Position numbers and translations under genes: made by a program
Source: Harmothoe impar
Taxonomy: Eukaryota > Annelida > Polychaeta > Phyllodocida > Polynoidae
DNA length: 64,000 nt
Assembly (NCBI GenBank): GCA_947462335.1
Contig: OX381710.1
Location: 39,409,191-39,473,190, forward strand
Direction of reading: 5' to 3'
The notes under the pieces: generated by a model
Database searches by the model: none
Told to the model about the DNA's origin: nothing
What the model saw: the letters and a program-made list of their open reading frames with translations, nothing else
In this document: piece after piece, positions 49,524 to 63,200 of the stretch
Layout: every line of letters starts with the position of its first letter
Numbering within the stretch: the first letter of the stretch is position 1

Positions 49524-50084
49524 GGACCCCCAACAGAGTGCTATAACTGAAAGGTTTATATCCCCTTTTTGGACATGTCAGGAACCAGCTTCAGCTAAAT
49601 GTCTCACAAGGTAGAATCACTGCATCCTGCTAGTGCCCTATAGCTAGAGGTAATTCCTTTTAGAATTTCCACCAGCTTGCCTATCACATTTAATACCCCC
49701 TGGTGTAGACAATTCAGAGCAGCAACATTATATTTATCTTGGGATTCTGAGGACATTCTCTGACAACACTGAAGGATTTATGCCTCTGAAAGTAGTATTT
49801 TGCAATTGCAATTTTGTTCCTGGGTCATTGCAAAGCGCTACACTGGTCTAAGAGATCTGGATGGAGGTCAAAGTATACACCCCGATGCATCTATAGAACT
49901 GCATTTTTGCTTCCTGAGTATGTTATGTTATTTGAGCTTCACCTTTATCCAATATGGCAGACAAGGGGTACATTGAGCCACAATAAATGGGGAATCTTGA
50001 ACCATGGTAATTGTGACTGTCGCCTGAGTGCTCTAGTTTGCCATCAACTTCAGGACATACGTAGTTGCCTGTGATATTATTTTA

Positions 50085-50456
50085 GGCCACTCCAAATAAT
50101 ATCCTTGTTTCTCATCACTAAGCCATGACAAATATGACGAGGGCCCCTTTTTTTCTTCCCTTTTTGTTGTTGAATACCAAATAAGTAGTGGGATCTAGGC
50201 TCTCATTAAACTTTACATTCACATTTCAATGATTAAGGAATTGATAATCTACAAATGTTTTGAATAGTGTTATTTCCTCTAGCAGCCCCTTGTATTTGCA
50301 CCATTGTAAGCTTCAATTTGATATCAAATACGCCCATATTTGTCTATTATAATCAACCTTTCTTTTAAAATTTGCAAATTATAAAAAGAAAACCTCCAAA
50401 CAAGATTTTGATGACGCGCACGGTAATGAGAAACAAGGATATCATTTGGAGTGGCC
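50085..50456. mobile_element. 372-bp PIF/Harbinger-type MITE, TTA target
   Basis: The ends GGCCACTCCAAATRATATCC are inverted and flanked by TTA at 50082-50084 and 50457-50459. A TWA duplication plus GG ends fits PIF/Harbinger. The sequence is unrelated to the G-run MITE family elsewhere in the window. Confidence 0.8.
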
Positions 50457-51361
50457 TTACACATTGAACCTGAGATAATTGAGTAGGCATAGCTGCTTCT
50501 AACTGACATTTTGTCAAAGTCAATATCCTTATAAGGTGTTCCACAGGAGAAGAGGAAGCTTTGTTTTCAATCACAGTACCGAACAAGGCTTTGTGGTGTT
50601 AAGGCAATTAAATCACTGACCAAATGATATACAATATCAGTGATATATCAAAGACAAATCATATGGATTGAGTGATAAACAAATCATACATATATGATAA
50701 AACACATAGATTGGATGATGTTGTGATGTTAAATTGTATTTGCATTATTCTCACAGTATCTTTATTCTCAGATCTTGTGTTTTTCATAAGCAGAGCTTCC
50801 CATTGCATTAGGCCTAAATAATAATGCAATTGAACATTAATATAACTTTACAAAACAGCGGTAAGCATTATAAGATGATTTACAATTTGACCCAAAAGGG
50901 GGTCTACAAGGCTCCAACCCCTTCACAGCTCTCGAATCTATATTCGAGTGACTTCATTGCACTAAGTAAGTATCTTTCATATTCAATCTTATGCAAAAGT
51001 AGGAACAACAAGTCATTAAATACATTTTACTATCTTCCATTTGTAAATGCGCTTTGATGATTGTTTGGGAGTGTTCAGCATAATTTATATGGTTCAATAT
51101 GCCTCAAGGGGTGGGTTGACCTACCTGTGCATGGGGCACATGGAACGACCTATTGAAATTCGTAAAAAATATGATAAATAACGACCATACCTGTTCTACC
51201 AGACCTTCTAATATATCACAACGATACGAGGTAATTGCCTCATATTAGAGTACATGTGGTGTATATAACTATATAAAGGAAAAAAAAATGCATAAGTAGC
51301 TCACGGTCCCCTGGGTGCCCGCTTCTCCCCTTTAATCTATGCAAGAAGCAAACACTCACAC

Positions 51362-51610
51362 AGAGAAAATTAACAGCTTCAAAAGGGAGTCCAGATTTCC
51401 TCCAGAATGACTCCTCCCCTTAGTGGAGAGCCTAGGCTGCTGAGGGGAGCCTAGGTGACTCCCTGGCTTACCTAGGGAATCACCTAGGGGAGTCACATAG
51501 CTGTCTAACTCACCCAAGGGAGTCAATGAGGGCCATGGCTCTCCTAGAGAGAGGAGTCATGTATGCTGAAGGTAACAGTCTGGACCCCTTTTGCGCTGTT
51601 TCTCTTCTCT
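51362..51610. mobile_element. 249-bp TIR element with CCTAGG-rich interior
   Basis: The left arm (AGAGAAAATTAACAGC then AAAAGGGAGTCCAGA) is imperfectly inverted on the right (TCTGGACCCCTTTT then GCTGTTTCTCTTCTCT). Between them CCTAGG and GGGAGTCAC motifs repeat in both orientations. Non-coding; the family is unknown. Confidence 0.6.
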
Positions 51611-51957
51611 ATACATCTAATCATACAACCTTAAGTAGCCTTAGTTGATTCATGTCTTTCCTTTAGATCGGTCCTTGTGAGAATGGCAAAAAGTCGTGTA
51701 ATTGAGCCCCAGATTTAAGCACACTTGTCACTGTTACCTTGGGCACAGTTCTAGGTTTGGTTTGTAGGAAGGAAGGCTGTGGGGAGATGGGGGCTGCGAG
51801 GACACATTGTGGTTGAATTATGAACTAAATTGCACAAGTTTCTTCAGCTCAGCCAAGTTAGTGACCCCTATCGGTACTGCTGTGTACCAGCCGCTACACT
51901 AAAGCAAACAGGACCCGGCCACACAGTCAGGATAGAGCTCAGCATGCCTTAACCCAG

Positions 51958-52092
51958 CTAACAAAAGAAACGTTATTTTACGTCAAAATAACGTTTTAAA
52001 ACTTGATATAACGTTATGCCATAGTAAGGAGCCTCAGAGAAACGGTATAAACGTTATCTTACGTTATAAAATGTGGTATAACGTTTTTTGTT
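51958..52092. repeat. Dispersed repeat related to 20793-20880
   Basis: Begins CCCAGCTAACAAAAGAAACG and contains repeated ATAACGTT in both directions. It ends with a TATAACGTTTTTTG stretch. It is the fuller of the two copies in the window. Confidence 0.6.
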
Positions 52093-52100
52093 TACTTGGT

Positions 52101-52140
52101 TAGGATAGATAGATAGATAGATAGAGGAATAGATAGAGGA

Positions 52141-52175
<35 letters not shown>

Positions 52176-52205
52176 TAATTATGGATGAATGGATAGATAG
52201 ATAGG

Positions 52206-52265
<60 letters not shown>
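52101..52265. repeat. GATA microsatellite
   Basis: A long run of GATA/TAGA units, interrupted by GAGGAATA variants and one TGGATGAATGG stretch. The open frame across it on the minus strand is repeat-derived. Confidence 0.95.
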
Positions 52266-53824
52266 AAGGTATTTAGACAGATAGAGTTTTAAAAACGACA
52301 CAGCCAAGGGCTGATCAGCAGGATCATTGGGCCCATAAGGACCGAACCTGGCACAACAGGGTCCATGGATAACACGTAGACAAAATAAAATGAGGGACAA
52401 CACAAGCAAATACACAAAGGCAACCACACAAGGAACAAATAGGGGAAAGGTAAGAACAACAAATATAAAGTCACAATAGAATGAAGGCACCCGCACCTGG
52501 TGGTCAGCTAATGGATGCATAATATTGAATGTGGCGATTAAAGCCCCAAACATGAGAACACTGTTCCAACTATACACAACTACATGATATACTATGCAAA
52601 GGTGAGAACCAAGGTCGGATCCTATAAGATCCATTATTACTACAACCTTCATGATGCTGTCCTTAGCTGTACAGCTATTATACACTGTATAAGTTATTAA
52701 TGGATCTTGAAGGATACAATTTTGGTTCTAACCTTCTGCATAGTATCAGAGATATCGAATGAATAATATACAGTTGAAGCGGCTGCCCAGTGGCGCCGTC
52801 TTGTGAAAACCACGAGAGTTATCGCTCACCACTGTGCAAGTATATGTATGGGACATGTTCTTTTAGACATGTGCATTTTAATCTTATCTACATACTATAC
52901 ATTTCTTTGAAGGTATTGTGAATATCGATTTCATGTAACAATGTAATATGCTTGTCATGGTGTAAAAGACCACAGATCAGAGATCATTTCTAAAGTATGT
53001 CTGTCTGTCGATATCTATGTGCCTCTAGATGGGTACTCAGAACTCTGAATGTGTCACTGCGTCACTTTTTATGTGTTATAGGAACGTATAGAAAAATCTC
53101 TACGGGTGAATTCCCCCCCCCCCCATGATATTTCTGTGTCCGTCGATTTATAAAACCCCCGCGTTGCCGTGTCGCCCATGTCATGTTTTGCCCATATATA
53201 TGGGGCACATCTATGATTAAAGACTATCTGTATGTCTGTCTCTCTCACTCTATCTCCCTGTTTCTCTATATATGTGTGTGAATTAGGTGTGTGCTCAGGC
53301 TGGACTATTGGAAGTTACCAGGTACTAGGTTATCACAGCTTGGTATAGAGTATTATAATATATGCCCATCAGTGAGTGTACACCCCTTAATCAACATCCA
53401 TTGGTTAATATAGGTAATGCCATATTAATGATGACAGACACACCTATACTTGGAATGGTTCGGTGACTAAAGGTCAGGTCAGAGGTCACTTTGCGGTGTG
53501 ACACCTACGGCCGTTAGGGGTCACCACCCAGCTCATCAGTATGCACGCCCATCTCTCAACCAGCAGGACATAATAATGTACTCACATCAATGATGATCAA
53601 AGTGAGCAAGCACTTACATACACAATGACATATGAACCAATGAGTGGACGCATTCATGTACCCTGTACTCATATTAAGTGGGTTTGGTCGATGATCTTAA
53701 AAATAAGCCAGGATGTTCGGTCAGGCCATACTTCAGTTGCAAATTCTTAGTTACTATAGTAATATCATTTTGCATAAGTTAGCTCATTATTTGGTCTAAT
53801 TGTCAGACGTTACTGAAAGTGCTA

Positions 53825-54470
53825 CACTGAAAACCTGAGGGTCGTCATTTTGACAATACCTAAATTGACAACTTTGGATAGTCAAGGTGACGACCTTGGG
53901 TCATCATTTTGACGACCTAAGGTAGTCACATCTGATCCATTCAAGACAAAGTTGTCATAATGATGACCTTAGGTAGTCACATTAATTGGGTAGTCAGAAT
54001 GACTACCTCAAGGTTGTTGATTTAGGTATTGTCAACTTGAAGACATAAAGTCATCAGTATTGACAACTCTCAAGTCCTAGGTTGTTCCAATGACTACTCC
54101 ATGCTACCCCATGCCATTGTACACAGGATGTTTAGTGGCACAGAACTGCCACCCTGTGTTAACATCTGTGTTAACACTGGGTGGCAGTGCATAACTATAT
54201 AAATCACAAGCTAAAAACTGGTGACAGGGAGCAGAGTGGTCTCTATACCTTTGGGGCCATCATTCTCATCCATTGGCAACTTATTTATAACAAGTAATGC
54301 TACTTAGTTCAATCAAGAGTACACCAAATATGTGAAAGAGATGCCTCTCATTAAGAGGTGAACTAATTAGAGACTATATTCATATGCCATTTCACAGAGC
54401 ACATGCCATTATTCATTATGACAACCTAGGTCGTCATAATGACAAGGCTCCGTCCTCTGGGTTTTCAGTG
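53825..54470. mobile_element. 646-bp MITE with CACTGAAAACC ends and TA target
   Basis: CACTGAAAACC at the left is inverted as GGTTTTCAGTG at the right, with TA at 53823-53824 and 54471-54472. The interior is dense with GTCATNNTGAC and AGGTNGTCA motifs in direct and inverted orientation. No transposase is seen. The window start (1-13) matches its right end. Confidence 0.7.
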
Positions 54471-55029
54471 TACTGTACACTACATATTCATGAGATATAA
54501 TACCATGGTTGAGCTCAATCGGACCCCTTCTCTGATCCCTTACTGCTAATGAAATTGTCCCTCATCCCAAAACAAGTAGAATTAAATTTTAGAGTTTGGA
54601 GTCGTAAACTAAAATGTATAATAAATGTGAGCATGTACCTGAAGGCGCAATGACTTGTACCAACCAATGAGTGGACAGATGCAGTGCATCTAACATATTA
54701 ACTATAGTAATAAAAGGCCAAAGTGACCATGATCCTAAATACACGGAGTATAAACACTGGCTGGATGTAAAGAGATTGTAAGCCACCACGGCAGACATAG
54801 ACAGTGTATACCCCACGTATATTCTTCTGTACAGCATTAATATACTCATTATGTGCATATGGAATGAACGGAAGAGTCTCTATCTACTTTATCATGAAGG
54901 GTAGCAAAAAGGCTCACACTAAAATGCTATCACAGCTCGCCTATTTGCACACAGTTCCACCTCTCACAAATCGGAATAGGTCAAAACATGACCCCGAACT
55001 ATCCCACTAGAAAAGGTTATTCACAATTA

Positions 55030-55400
55030 ACTATCTTCTCACTTGAAGGGGATAACGTCACCAATTACACACATACCGCCGCACTTGTGGGTTTCTATCA
55101 GAAAGGCGTACTTCTGACACTGACCGTCTTCATCGATTTATGTAAGGTGTTTCACAGCGTTTATCACCTCACCCCCTCAGTCCATTCAGAAAAGTTACCA
55201 GCTAAACCCACATGTGACTATAGGTAATGGCGTGTACTATACAGCACATAAAACCCTAGCTATTGAATGGGGAAAGATCCACCAGGTACATTGTTATGTT
55301 CGGGGTGCCACAGGGGTTCATTTTGGGTCCCTTGCTGCTACTTATATTGATACCTGTTGAACTCGAAAATTTTATTGGATGTCGTTAACCACTCCAACCA
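55030..55400 (+). pseudogene. Decayed non-LTR reverse transcriptase fragment
   Basis: Broken frames still show FIDLCKVFHSVYHL, which corresponds to the family FIDLSKAFDTVNH motif. About 150 bases on, VPQGFILGPLLLL corresponds to GVPQGSVLGPLLF. They are in different frames with intervening stops, so this is an old fragment of a LINE palm domain. Confidence 0.6.
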
Positions 55401-55801
55401 AGATACAGATGAAGGCCCTCGTCTGCTGCAAGATGGTCTTCATAGAGTACGTGCATAAGAAACATCAGTGCTTGAGAAACTTTATGATCACAACTGCTTA
55501 GAAAATCATGGTAATCTGTTTTTTTTTGGCTCAGGCTTGGACATTGACTTTAAACTAATAGCGACTGCCCTTGTAACACTGGCAGTGTTAATCAGTCAGA
55601 CCTGACTAAGTTGCGAAAAGTACGAAATCAAAGTATCTGTACCTGTTTACGAGAGGTAATCCAAGTTACACCACAGTTGGCTGAGAGAACAAAATAAATG
55701 GCTGGACTGTATTTTACATACATGGCTGTATGTTGATACGGTCCACTGAGCACACTCTCCTACTTTGGGTGTAAGTCAGATATGATACTAGTATGTGTCA
55801 C

Positions 55802-57269
55802 TACCCAGCAAATTAGTTTGACTTAGTTTCTGGAACGTGCACTTTGTGTGACTGTTGTCCTATGGAACTAATTGGCACAATATGACACCATACCCCATAG
55901 GGCAAGAAGTGGCACATACTCACACATATTCACACAAATTCACACATATTCACACAGCATCATGTACCATGGCACAAAAATGTTTCCAACCATATTGTTT
56001 CACTTTTTTGATTTTTTTTTGAAAAAGAAAGGAAAGTCTGTTTAGTTTGTAATACTCATTATATTTAGAAGTTGGCATAGGGCACCATGGCAGAAATCTG
56101 TTAGTGCACTCCCTGCTGTATATGGGCATACTATCTCATTCAACAACATTCCTACCATGGTAGTGTAGGCCTGATGAAGTTGTGTACAATTCATGCCAAT
56201 TATCAGCTGTATACACATGTAACAAAAAGTCAGACCTTTATCCAAACAAGATTACCAGAGGAAAGGTGTCTGTGGTCTGTCCCTCTTAATGCCGCTTTAA
56301 TCAAATCATATGGTGTGTTTTTCAATAACTAATGGAACTTGATAGAATAAGAGGTGTATAGCTAGGTCTAAGTTGCATTGACAACATGGTATTATGGTTA
56401 TAAACAATGAAAATGATTCCATTTCACCCATGAGAATAACAAGGAACAACAAAGATGACACCTGGTGTCAAAACCATGCACTATTCCAACCTGATAAAGT
56501 GATAATGGTTATGTTTGAAGATGTGTGAGTGTGTGCCAGAAGGGAAACTAGGTGACACTGCATCACACAAATACCTGTTATGTGTGACACCAGGTGTCAA
56601 CAAAGTTGATTGTACCCCTTTTCCTGATTAAAGAGAATGATTTTCTTTAACTATAAGTATCTAAATAGGGTCCCAATGTATTGTGAATCAGACAATGCAC
56701 CTGTCCTTCTATTAACATTCATTATGTATATAAATAGATGCCATATCATTTTAATGAAAGCAGCATTAAGAGGTCCAGATGCTAGACACCTTTCCTCTGG
56801 TCATCATGTTTGGATAAAAGCCTGGCTATCTCCTGCTGCTCATGTGAACTCTAATGTTGATGGTTATAATGGTACATATATTCATCAGCCCTATGTTAAA
56901 ATGCTAGGAACCTGATCGAATGAGTTTGTACAAACCAGCAGCACACACACCAATAGTGTGCTATGACTATTTATGTCAAATACTGCTGGTTGTAAAAACT
57001 ATTACAGTATTTCCTATCTTTTAGTAATTCAAAATGAAACTAAAAATACATGACTAAACATTTTGGCTTAGGGCATTATATATTTTGTCATTTGGTGTGA
57101 ATAAGCTTTTTAAAAATCTGTCAGAACTATGTGAATCTATTCCATGGAACACTGTGTCAGTGTGTGTGAGTCTGTTACATGGTATACATGTCACACAAAA
57201 TGCACAAAATGAGCACACAGTTCCAGGGGTAAAACAGGGTGAAACAATCTGGAACTAATTTGCTGGGTA
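55802..57269. mobile_element. 1.47-kb TIR element with TACCCAGCAAATTAGTT ends
   Basis: TACCCAGCAAATTAGTT at the left is inverted at the right as AACTAATTTGCTGGGTA. The subterminal regions are also partly inverted: a CACACA-rich block and a ttgtttcac / gtgaaacaa pair. No complete transposase frame is visible. The opening CCCAGC resembles the ends of the repeat at 51958. Confidence 0.7.
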
Positions 57270-60200
57270 GCTGCATTAGTATTATAAACCTTGGACAATT
57301 ATCCGTTGCTGACGCCTTGGACAATTATACCATGTCCTTGGCTTATATCACTCATACGGGAAGGCACTCATATCATATCTACCACGTAAATCAGTGATTG
57401 AATCGCACAAGGACTGTGATGTGCCTTCCTTGTTAGAGAGGCAAAACATCCAGCTAGTATTTGTCATGTGGAGAAAATGAAAGGGTGGTCGCGCCATAAT
57501 ACTTGTGAACGTCAGAGCTAGATGAGACCGTAAAGTTTACCATTAAGTCAGATTTTGTGAGCTTATGCTGAACTCAACTAAACCACACACGACAAAGAAC
57601 ACACAATACGACTGCATTTAAGAAAGGAATACTGCAGGAATTCAGCTTTAAAAGCAAACAAAGCAAGTGTGTAGCTTACTCTTAATCTGACTGATGTAAA
57701 TGCTTTGCATCAATCTCATCATCAGCTGCTGTGTCTATTGCCCTACTCGTACGATAAAAACGACATCGGTCACATCAATGGTCACCTATAAACATAAGGT
57801 AAGCTGCGTACCTAGCAAATCCGGGATATGTGGCCATATAGAGAGTCGCGGTATTACGACGAGGGTTGCCGTTTTATGCTAATCCTCATGTGAATGGCTA
57901 AAGGTTTGTGAGAAGCCTAGGACCTGTGCATTTATACACTCCCAATGCTGAAGGGCCCTAAGGCATGTCTATTTTCTATCTCTAAAGCCGTTAGTAGACG
58001 TTCCCTCAGTGTCTGTTCATACGTATCCTCTGCACTATTATAGTCTCTCCAAGATGACAGGACAAATTCTACATTATTTTACTAGTGCGTAGCATAGGGG
58101 TACATACATCTCAGTTAACTACAGTACAGGGTACTTGGTTATTAACCTAATTGAACATTGATGGATTGCCCTTCATGTATGTAGGCCTATGTACCCCATA
58201 CATCCTTCAATACTCCATCCTGCCTTTTCCTGAAGTATCATGATCTTGAGTTTCCACCAGGATGGTGTAAGCGCACTATAGAGAAATAATTACAGGTATA
58301 CACTCTCTGCAAGTGCAAGCTGGCCTACCTGATGTTCCAGGATGGACCATGCGGGACCAGCCTGGGGGGGGGGGGGGGGAGGGAGTGTACACCAGCAGTA
58401 ATACAGACCACTACTCCTCCAGGTGTTACACACTTTGTAGCAGTCAGAGACAGGAGGTACAGGAGGGACACGGGGGGGGGGGGGGGGGGCACACGTGGAA
58501 GGACACCGCAGACACTGGATCACTCGGATCACTTTCTGTCTCTTTAATCCCCCGCCTGGATCACAAAAGGAGGAAGGATTGGCGGGATGGATGTGGCGAT
58601 GCTGTCCAATCAGTGGACTTTGAGCCTTCTAAACCTGCTGAACCTACTTTGCTGACACTACTGGATATTTATGTAACATATTATAAGTCAATACATAGCT
58701 CAGCAAGGGGTACTTAGGTGTTTTTTCTAGCGCTCATGGATGCTAAATTTCCCTGGCCGCGGGGGGCTTTTTTTTAAAAGGGAAGTTATCCGGCGCCATT
58801 ACTAAGGGTACAAATACAGGCGTCTAGCCTTTCAACCCCAACCCCCATCTCCCCCTCCCCTGCTGTCTGAAACGCAGAAAGCACACACCACCTCATCCCT
58901 CACATCCTCCCTCCGTCAGCCTCCACACATCTGATCTACATTCTACAGGCCAATGTGTGGGGCTAGGGTGACAGACGGCCAGTATGCCTGGTGGTAAATG
59001 TGCTGGAGTACTACCCACACCACCACCACCCACCTTCACCACCACTCACCATAGTACCAACCAGCCCCCAGGGAGTCAGTGAGGGAGGGAGGAGGGAGTG
59101 AGAGCTTGGTGGGAGGGGGCAGACTGAGAGTGAGACAGGCAGCAGGGACCGACAGGTGTGTGGGAAGTTTGAACACACAGGTGGTGGGGCACAGGAGAGA
59201 GGCGGAGCTCTCAGCCTTAGGACCCAGGAGGAGGACTTACCAATAACATGACCATGGAGGACACGGGGAGTAGCAGCCAGCACAGGGATGGGGGACAACG
59301 CAACCCTCCAAGGTTAGTGCATTGACATAAAGCATGTGTCGTCATTCACACCCCCATCTCCATATTAACACTGTCCCTCCTGCATACATGTTCACTCAGT
59401 AACACACTAGGCCGAGGGCTTACCGAGTGGGGTTGGGGGAGGGTCAGGAGGGCAGTGGTGTAGGCTCTACCCTATATCCCTCTATGGGGACATTAGACGC
59501 ATGACCTACCCCCACTGCCTGACTGGATACAAAAACCACCAACAGAGAAAAAAAACAGGGGTCACTTAAAAAGTCTACTCAAGGCAGGGACCGGAAGAAA
59601 TGAATTTTGACAGCACTGCATGTGTTCTAAGTACATTGTCCCATGATAGAAACGTGAAAAAGCAAAGAGGATATTAAAATAGACCAGGCCTATGTCATAT
59701 AGTGAGTACAAGCAGTGTAAGCTGAATTAGAAACTTGATAGTCAGCTTGTCATGGTCTATCACGTCTGGGTGATATGGGGGCTCCCCTCTAACATTTCTA
59801 GGGCAGGTCTCCTTTTTTTTTGTTTCCTTTCGTTGGAGTCATGACTAAACCTCATCCAATGTCCAGTCAGTTTGTGGGGTTTCTCCCGGATATTTTTGAA
59901 ATCGAGAGAGTGACTTGCATTTTCAAAGGGGATGTGAAGTGATGTGTGGAATACTAATTAAGCGAGAAAGGCTGAGTATTTGTATACATTTGATTGTAGA
60001 ATATTGAAGGTCTATAGTAACCTATAGTATACAGCCTGTATCAGTCCCTGGATCAGTCCTCACATTACCGTTACATATCTAGATAATAGGTATCACATTG
60101 AGTACTGTGACCATTATAAGGTACCATGACCACTTCACCGAGGTTAGAGTATATAATTATGGTCTAGAGCCTGTGTGTTGCTTGGGCCTACCATGATCAA

Positions 60201-63200
60201 GCCCGGATCTCCTATTTAAAGTTGTGTCATCTCACAAAATCCTTTAGACCTTGGCAGTTGTATATTTTTACTTTTATAGAAGTGTTCATATTGCTACAGA
60301 AATATATTATTGTCTCTTATGACACACATTAGGATCACATTGCCATTGCCATTACTCTACTCCCAATATATTTATATACAAGGACACTGGACAGTGTATG
60401 TTTCCACACTACTGTATTACATTTTGTATATGCGAAGATGTGGGCACAACTACACCCACATACAATGCAAAGGAATGCTAACCAAAATACATTATTCCCA
60501 TCGTGTACACACAGATATACATGTATACCCAAATCTACATGTACACATACCCATGTCCATGTACACAGTAGCATGCCTGTATTGTTCCTGCATAGAGCAC
60601 CCACATGCATGTCTAGCACCCACCACCATACTCTCTCCAACAAACAACACAACATACAGTGTATTAAACTGAAGGTGTGCACCATTTGGATTGTGTGCAT
60701 TGAATTGGTGCAAGTTTGATGAACCATAAAATCAGTCTCTTTATGGTTCACTCCATTGTTAATAATGGTTTGGCTGATGGACTATTATGTCATTATTCAA
60801 TATTTGTATCAGCATAAATGGAGAGATGCCATGTCTGTTTGACATTTAACCTGTTGGCAGTCATAAAGTCTGACATCTTTAAGGCCTGTCTATGATGAGT
60901 AATCAAGCAATGTAGAATAACGCAAATAACAACGTGTAGATTGGCAGGGGAACACATTTTACATCATTTTGTTTAAGCATTCTGTAAAACGGAAATTTGG
61001 AGATTTAGTGGCATGCCAACCTCAGGTACTGTACAACACATATCGAAACAGTTACATATGAGCAGATAAGGCACATGTTGAGCCTTCAAAGCCTGCACTC
61101 AAGCACACATCAGTGCTATGAGATGATAAGCTTTTGATCTGCTACAAATAGGGGGCTGGGCATGAGGATTAACAGTTGTAACCCTGAGCATGCTCTTCTG
61201 ACCCTCTCTATATTTACACCTTGGTTGGAGTCAGCTCCCTGTTAGGGTTAGAGCCTCCTTGGAGAAGAGCAAACACAGGACCAAGTGGACCTCTTTCAAT
61301 CCTTGTATCGAGCCACCACAGGGCAATCTATTGTAACCGTTTCACATAACTTTAATACAAATATTGGTATATTTGTTAGGAGAAGCCCTAGACTTCTTAC
61401 ACCACCCTAGTAAAGGCTCAGTTAAGTATGAGTACAGCCGCTACTGTTTGTATACTTCAATGAGCACCCTTTTAGACCCCTACTGAGTCCTAGTATTCAT
61501 GCTTGAGCAGGCAACTTTGTTACAGTTATATGGTTGACATGCTGGGGTATGTTACCGATTTACATTCCATACTACTGGAATAGTTAGAACCCATTACAAG
61601 ATACTAGATAGAAATACATCCTAAAAGAATGAGAAAAGGAAATATGTATACCATATTTCTAACATGGCTTCATCCTAATTAATATATAGCCCCTGAGATT
61701 ATTTCCATACCCATCAATCATTCTATCATTTCACCCATGAATTGACAACAAATGTCTAATTTACCTGTGTTTGCTTAAATTTGTCTCTATATATGACTCT
61801 GTAATATGGCAGGTGTTAATCCTGAAACTATACAGAACCTGAGGAAAAAGCAACTAGCTGAACACCAAACTGGGTCAATTTCCCTTAATTGCCATGATTA
61901 ATGAGATATTCATCATGCAATCAGTATGCCACACAAGGCTGTTCATGTCTAGTAGTGCATAACGATGGTCGAGACAGATTGGGCAGAGGAAACATACCCT
62001 TGGCCTTCTCATCCCCATTCCCACCCCATCCCATTCTAAACCATCTCTGGTATCCCTTACAACAGCCACCTGTGGCCTGCCATGTGCTACTTCTTGGCAG
62101 AGTTGTATTTGTGGTATTGGGAACTGAATCAAGCTGGCATATGTTCAGGGCCTACTACTAAGCACATCAACGGCAATAGGACCTACTATACCAGCCATTA
62201 TTGGGCTAAACAAAGTGTTCTTTCTCTAGTGGTGACCCCCTCCCCTCCCCAACCACATGTCTTCTCCAAATAAGAGATCCTTCGTGTACACATCAACCAG
62301 GCTTCCTATACCTGTCCTGCATGGAAAGTATGACAGACGACGTAACCTTGCACCATGTTACACACACACACAATATTTACGTATCATGATAAAGGCAATG
62401 TTACTACTGTGGATATCATGGGAACATTTGCAGGCGTTATCAGGTTGGAGACTGACCAGTTTCTTAGTACACCCTAAGATTGAATGACAGTCCCCAGAAC
62501 ACAGGGTGTACCAAGAACTTGGTACACTCATTTATTGTCACTTTTCTCATATTTCCATACCAAAATGCATAATTCTGATGCCACTATAGGAAGCAGAGGT
62601 CTATGATTGATGTATGCACCCTTTTTCATAACTAAAGTCGGAATATTATCTAAGAAATGGCTTTATCTACATATTTTCCTTCAGTTAATGTTTAGTAAAA
62701 TCAGTTTGCTAATTTTTTGTTAAATCTGCTAATGTAAATGAACCCATAGGATGAAATCATAGATAAAGGCCCACAAAATGACGTTTTTGTTTTAACTTAG
62801 TGATGTTTGATAATGTAGTAAATAAGCCATATAATGTAAATATAAGTATGAAACAGTAGAGTGGTTTCCCTATTCCCACCTATGACCCCAGTGACCCCAC
62901 TAATTACATGCACAGATAGGGGTCACAGTCCAGTGACCACAGGTAATGTGCATGAGTACTGGGCTGTGTTTGGCCCATTTACCTGCATGAGCAGGGGTCA
63001 TGGTCCAGTGAACACACCAGGTGTTCTTAGATTATGGTACAGCCCAAGATGGTGCATAGGACCATAATCTTGGTACAGACCCAATGGAAAGGGTGTACTA
63101 TATATTTAGTATGTCCTAACAACATGGTCCCGGCCCCAACCTGGTTATATTATAAATGTATGTTTGGTTTTAATATCAGAAGTATGCATAATGCATTTTG

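Noticed and set aside
52179..52685. 168-codon minus-strand open frame with hydrophobic stretches
   Set aside because: Its last part is the GATA microsatellite and the rest shows no conserved motif or splice context.
58290..58717. Overlapping open frames around long G-runs
   Set aside because: Low-complexity translation with no domain; frames on both strands are equally long.
59011..59298. Possible minus-strand first exon before a GTAAGT at about 59242
   Set aside because: There is no ATG in the frame, no matching downstream exon, and the proline-rich reading continues past the donor as low complexity.
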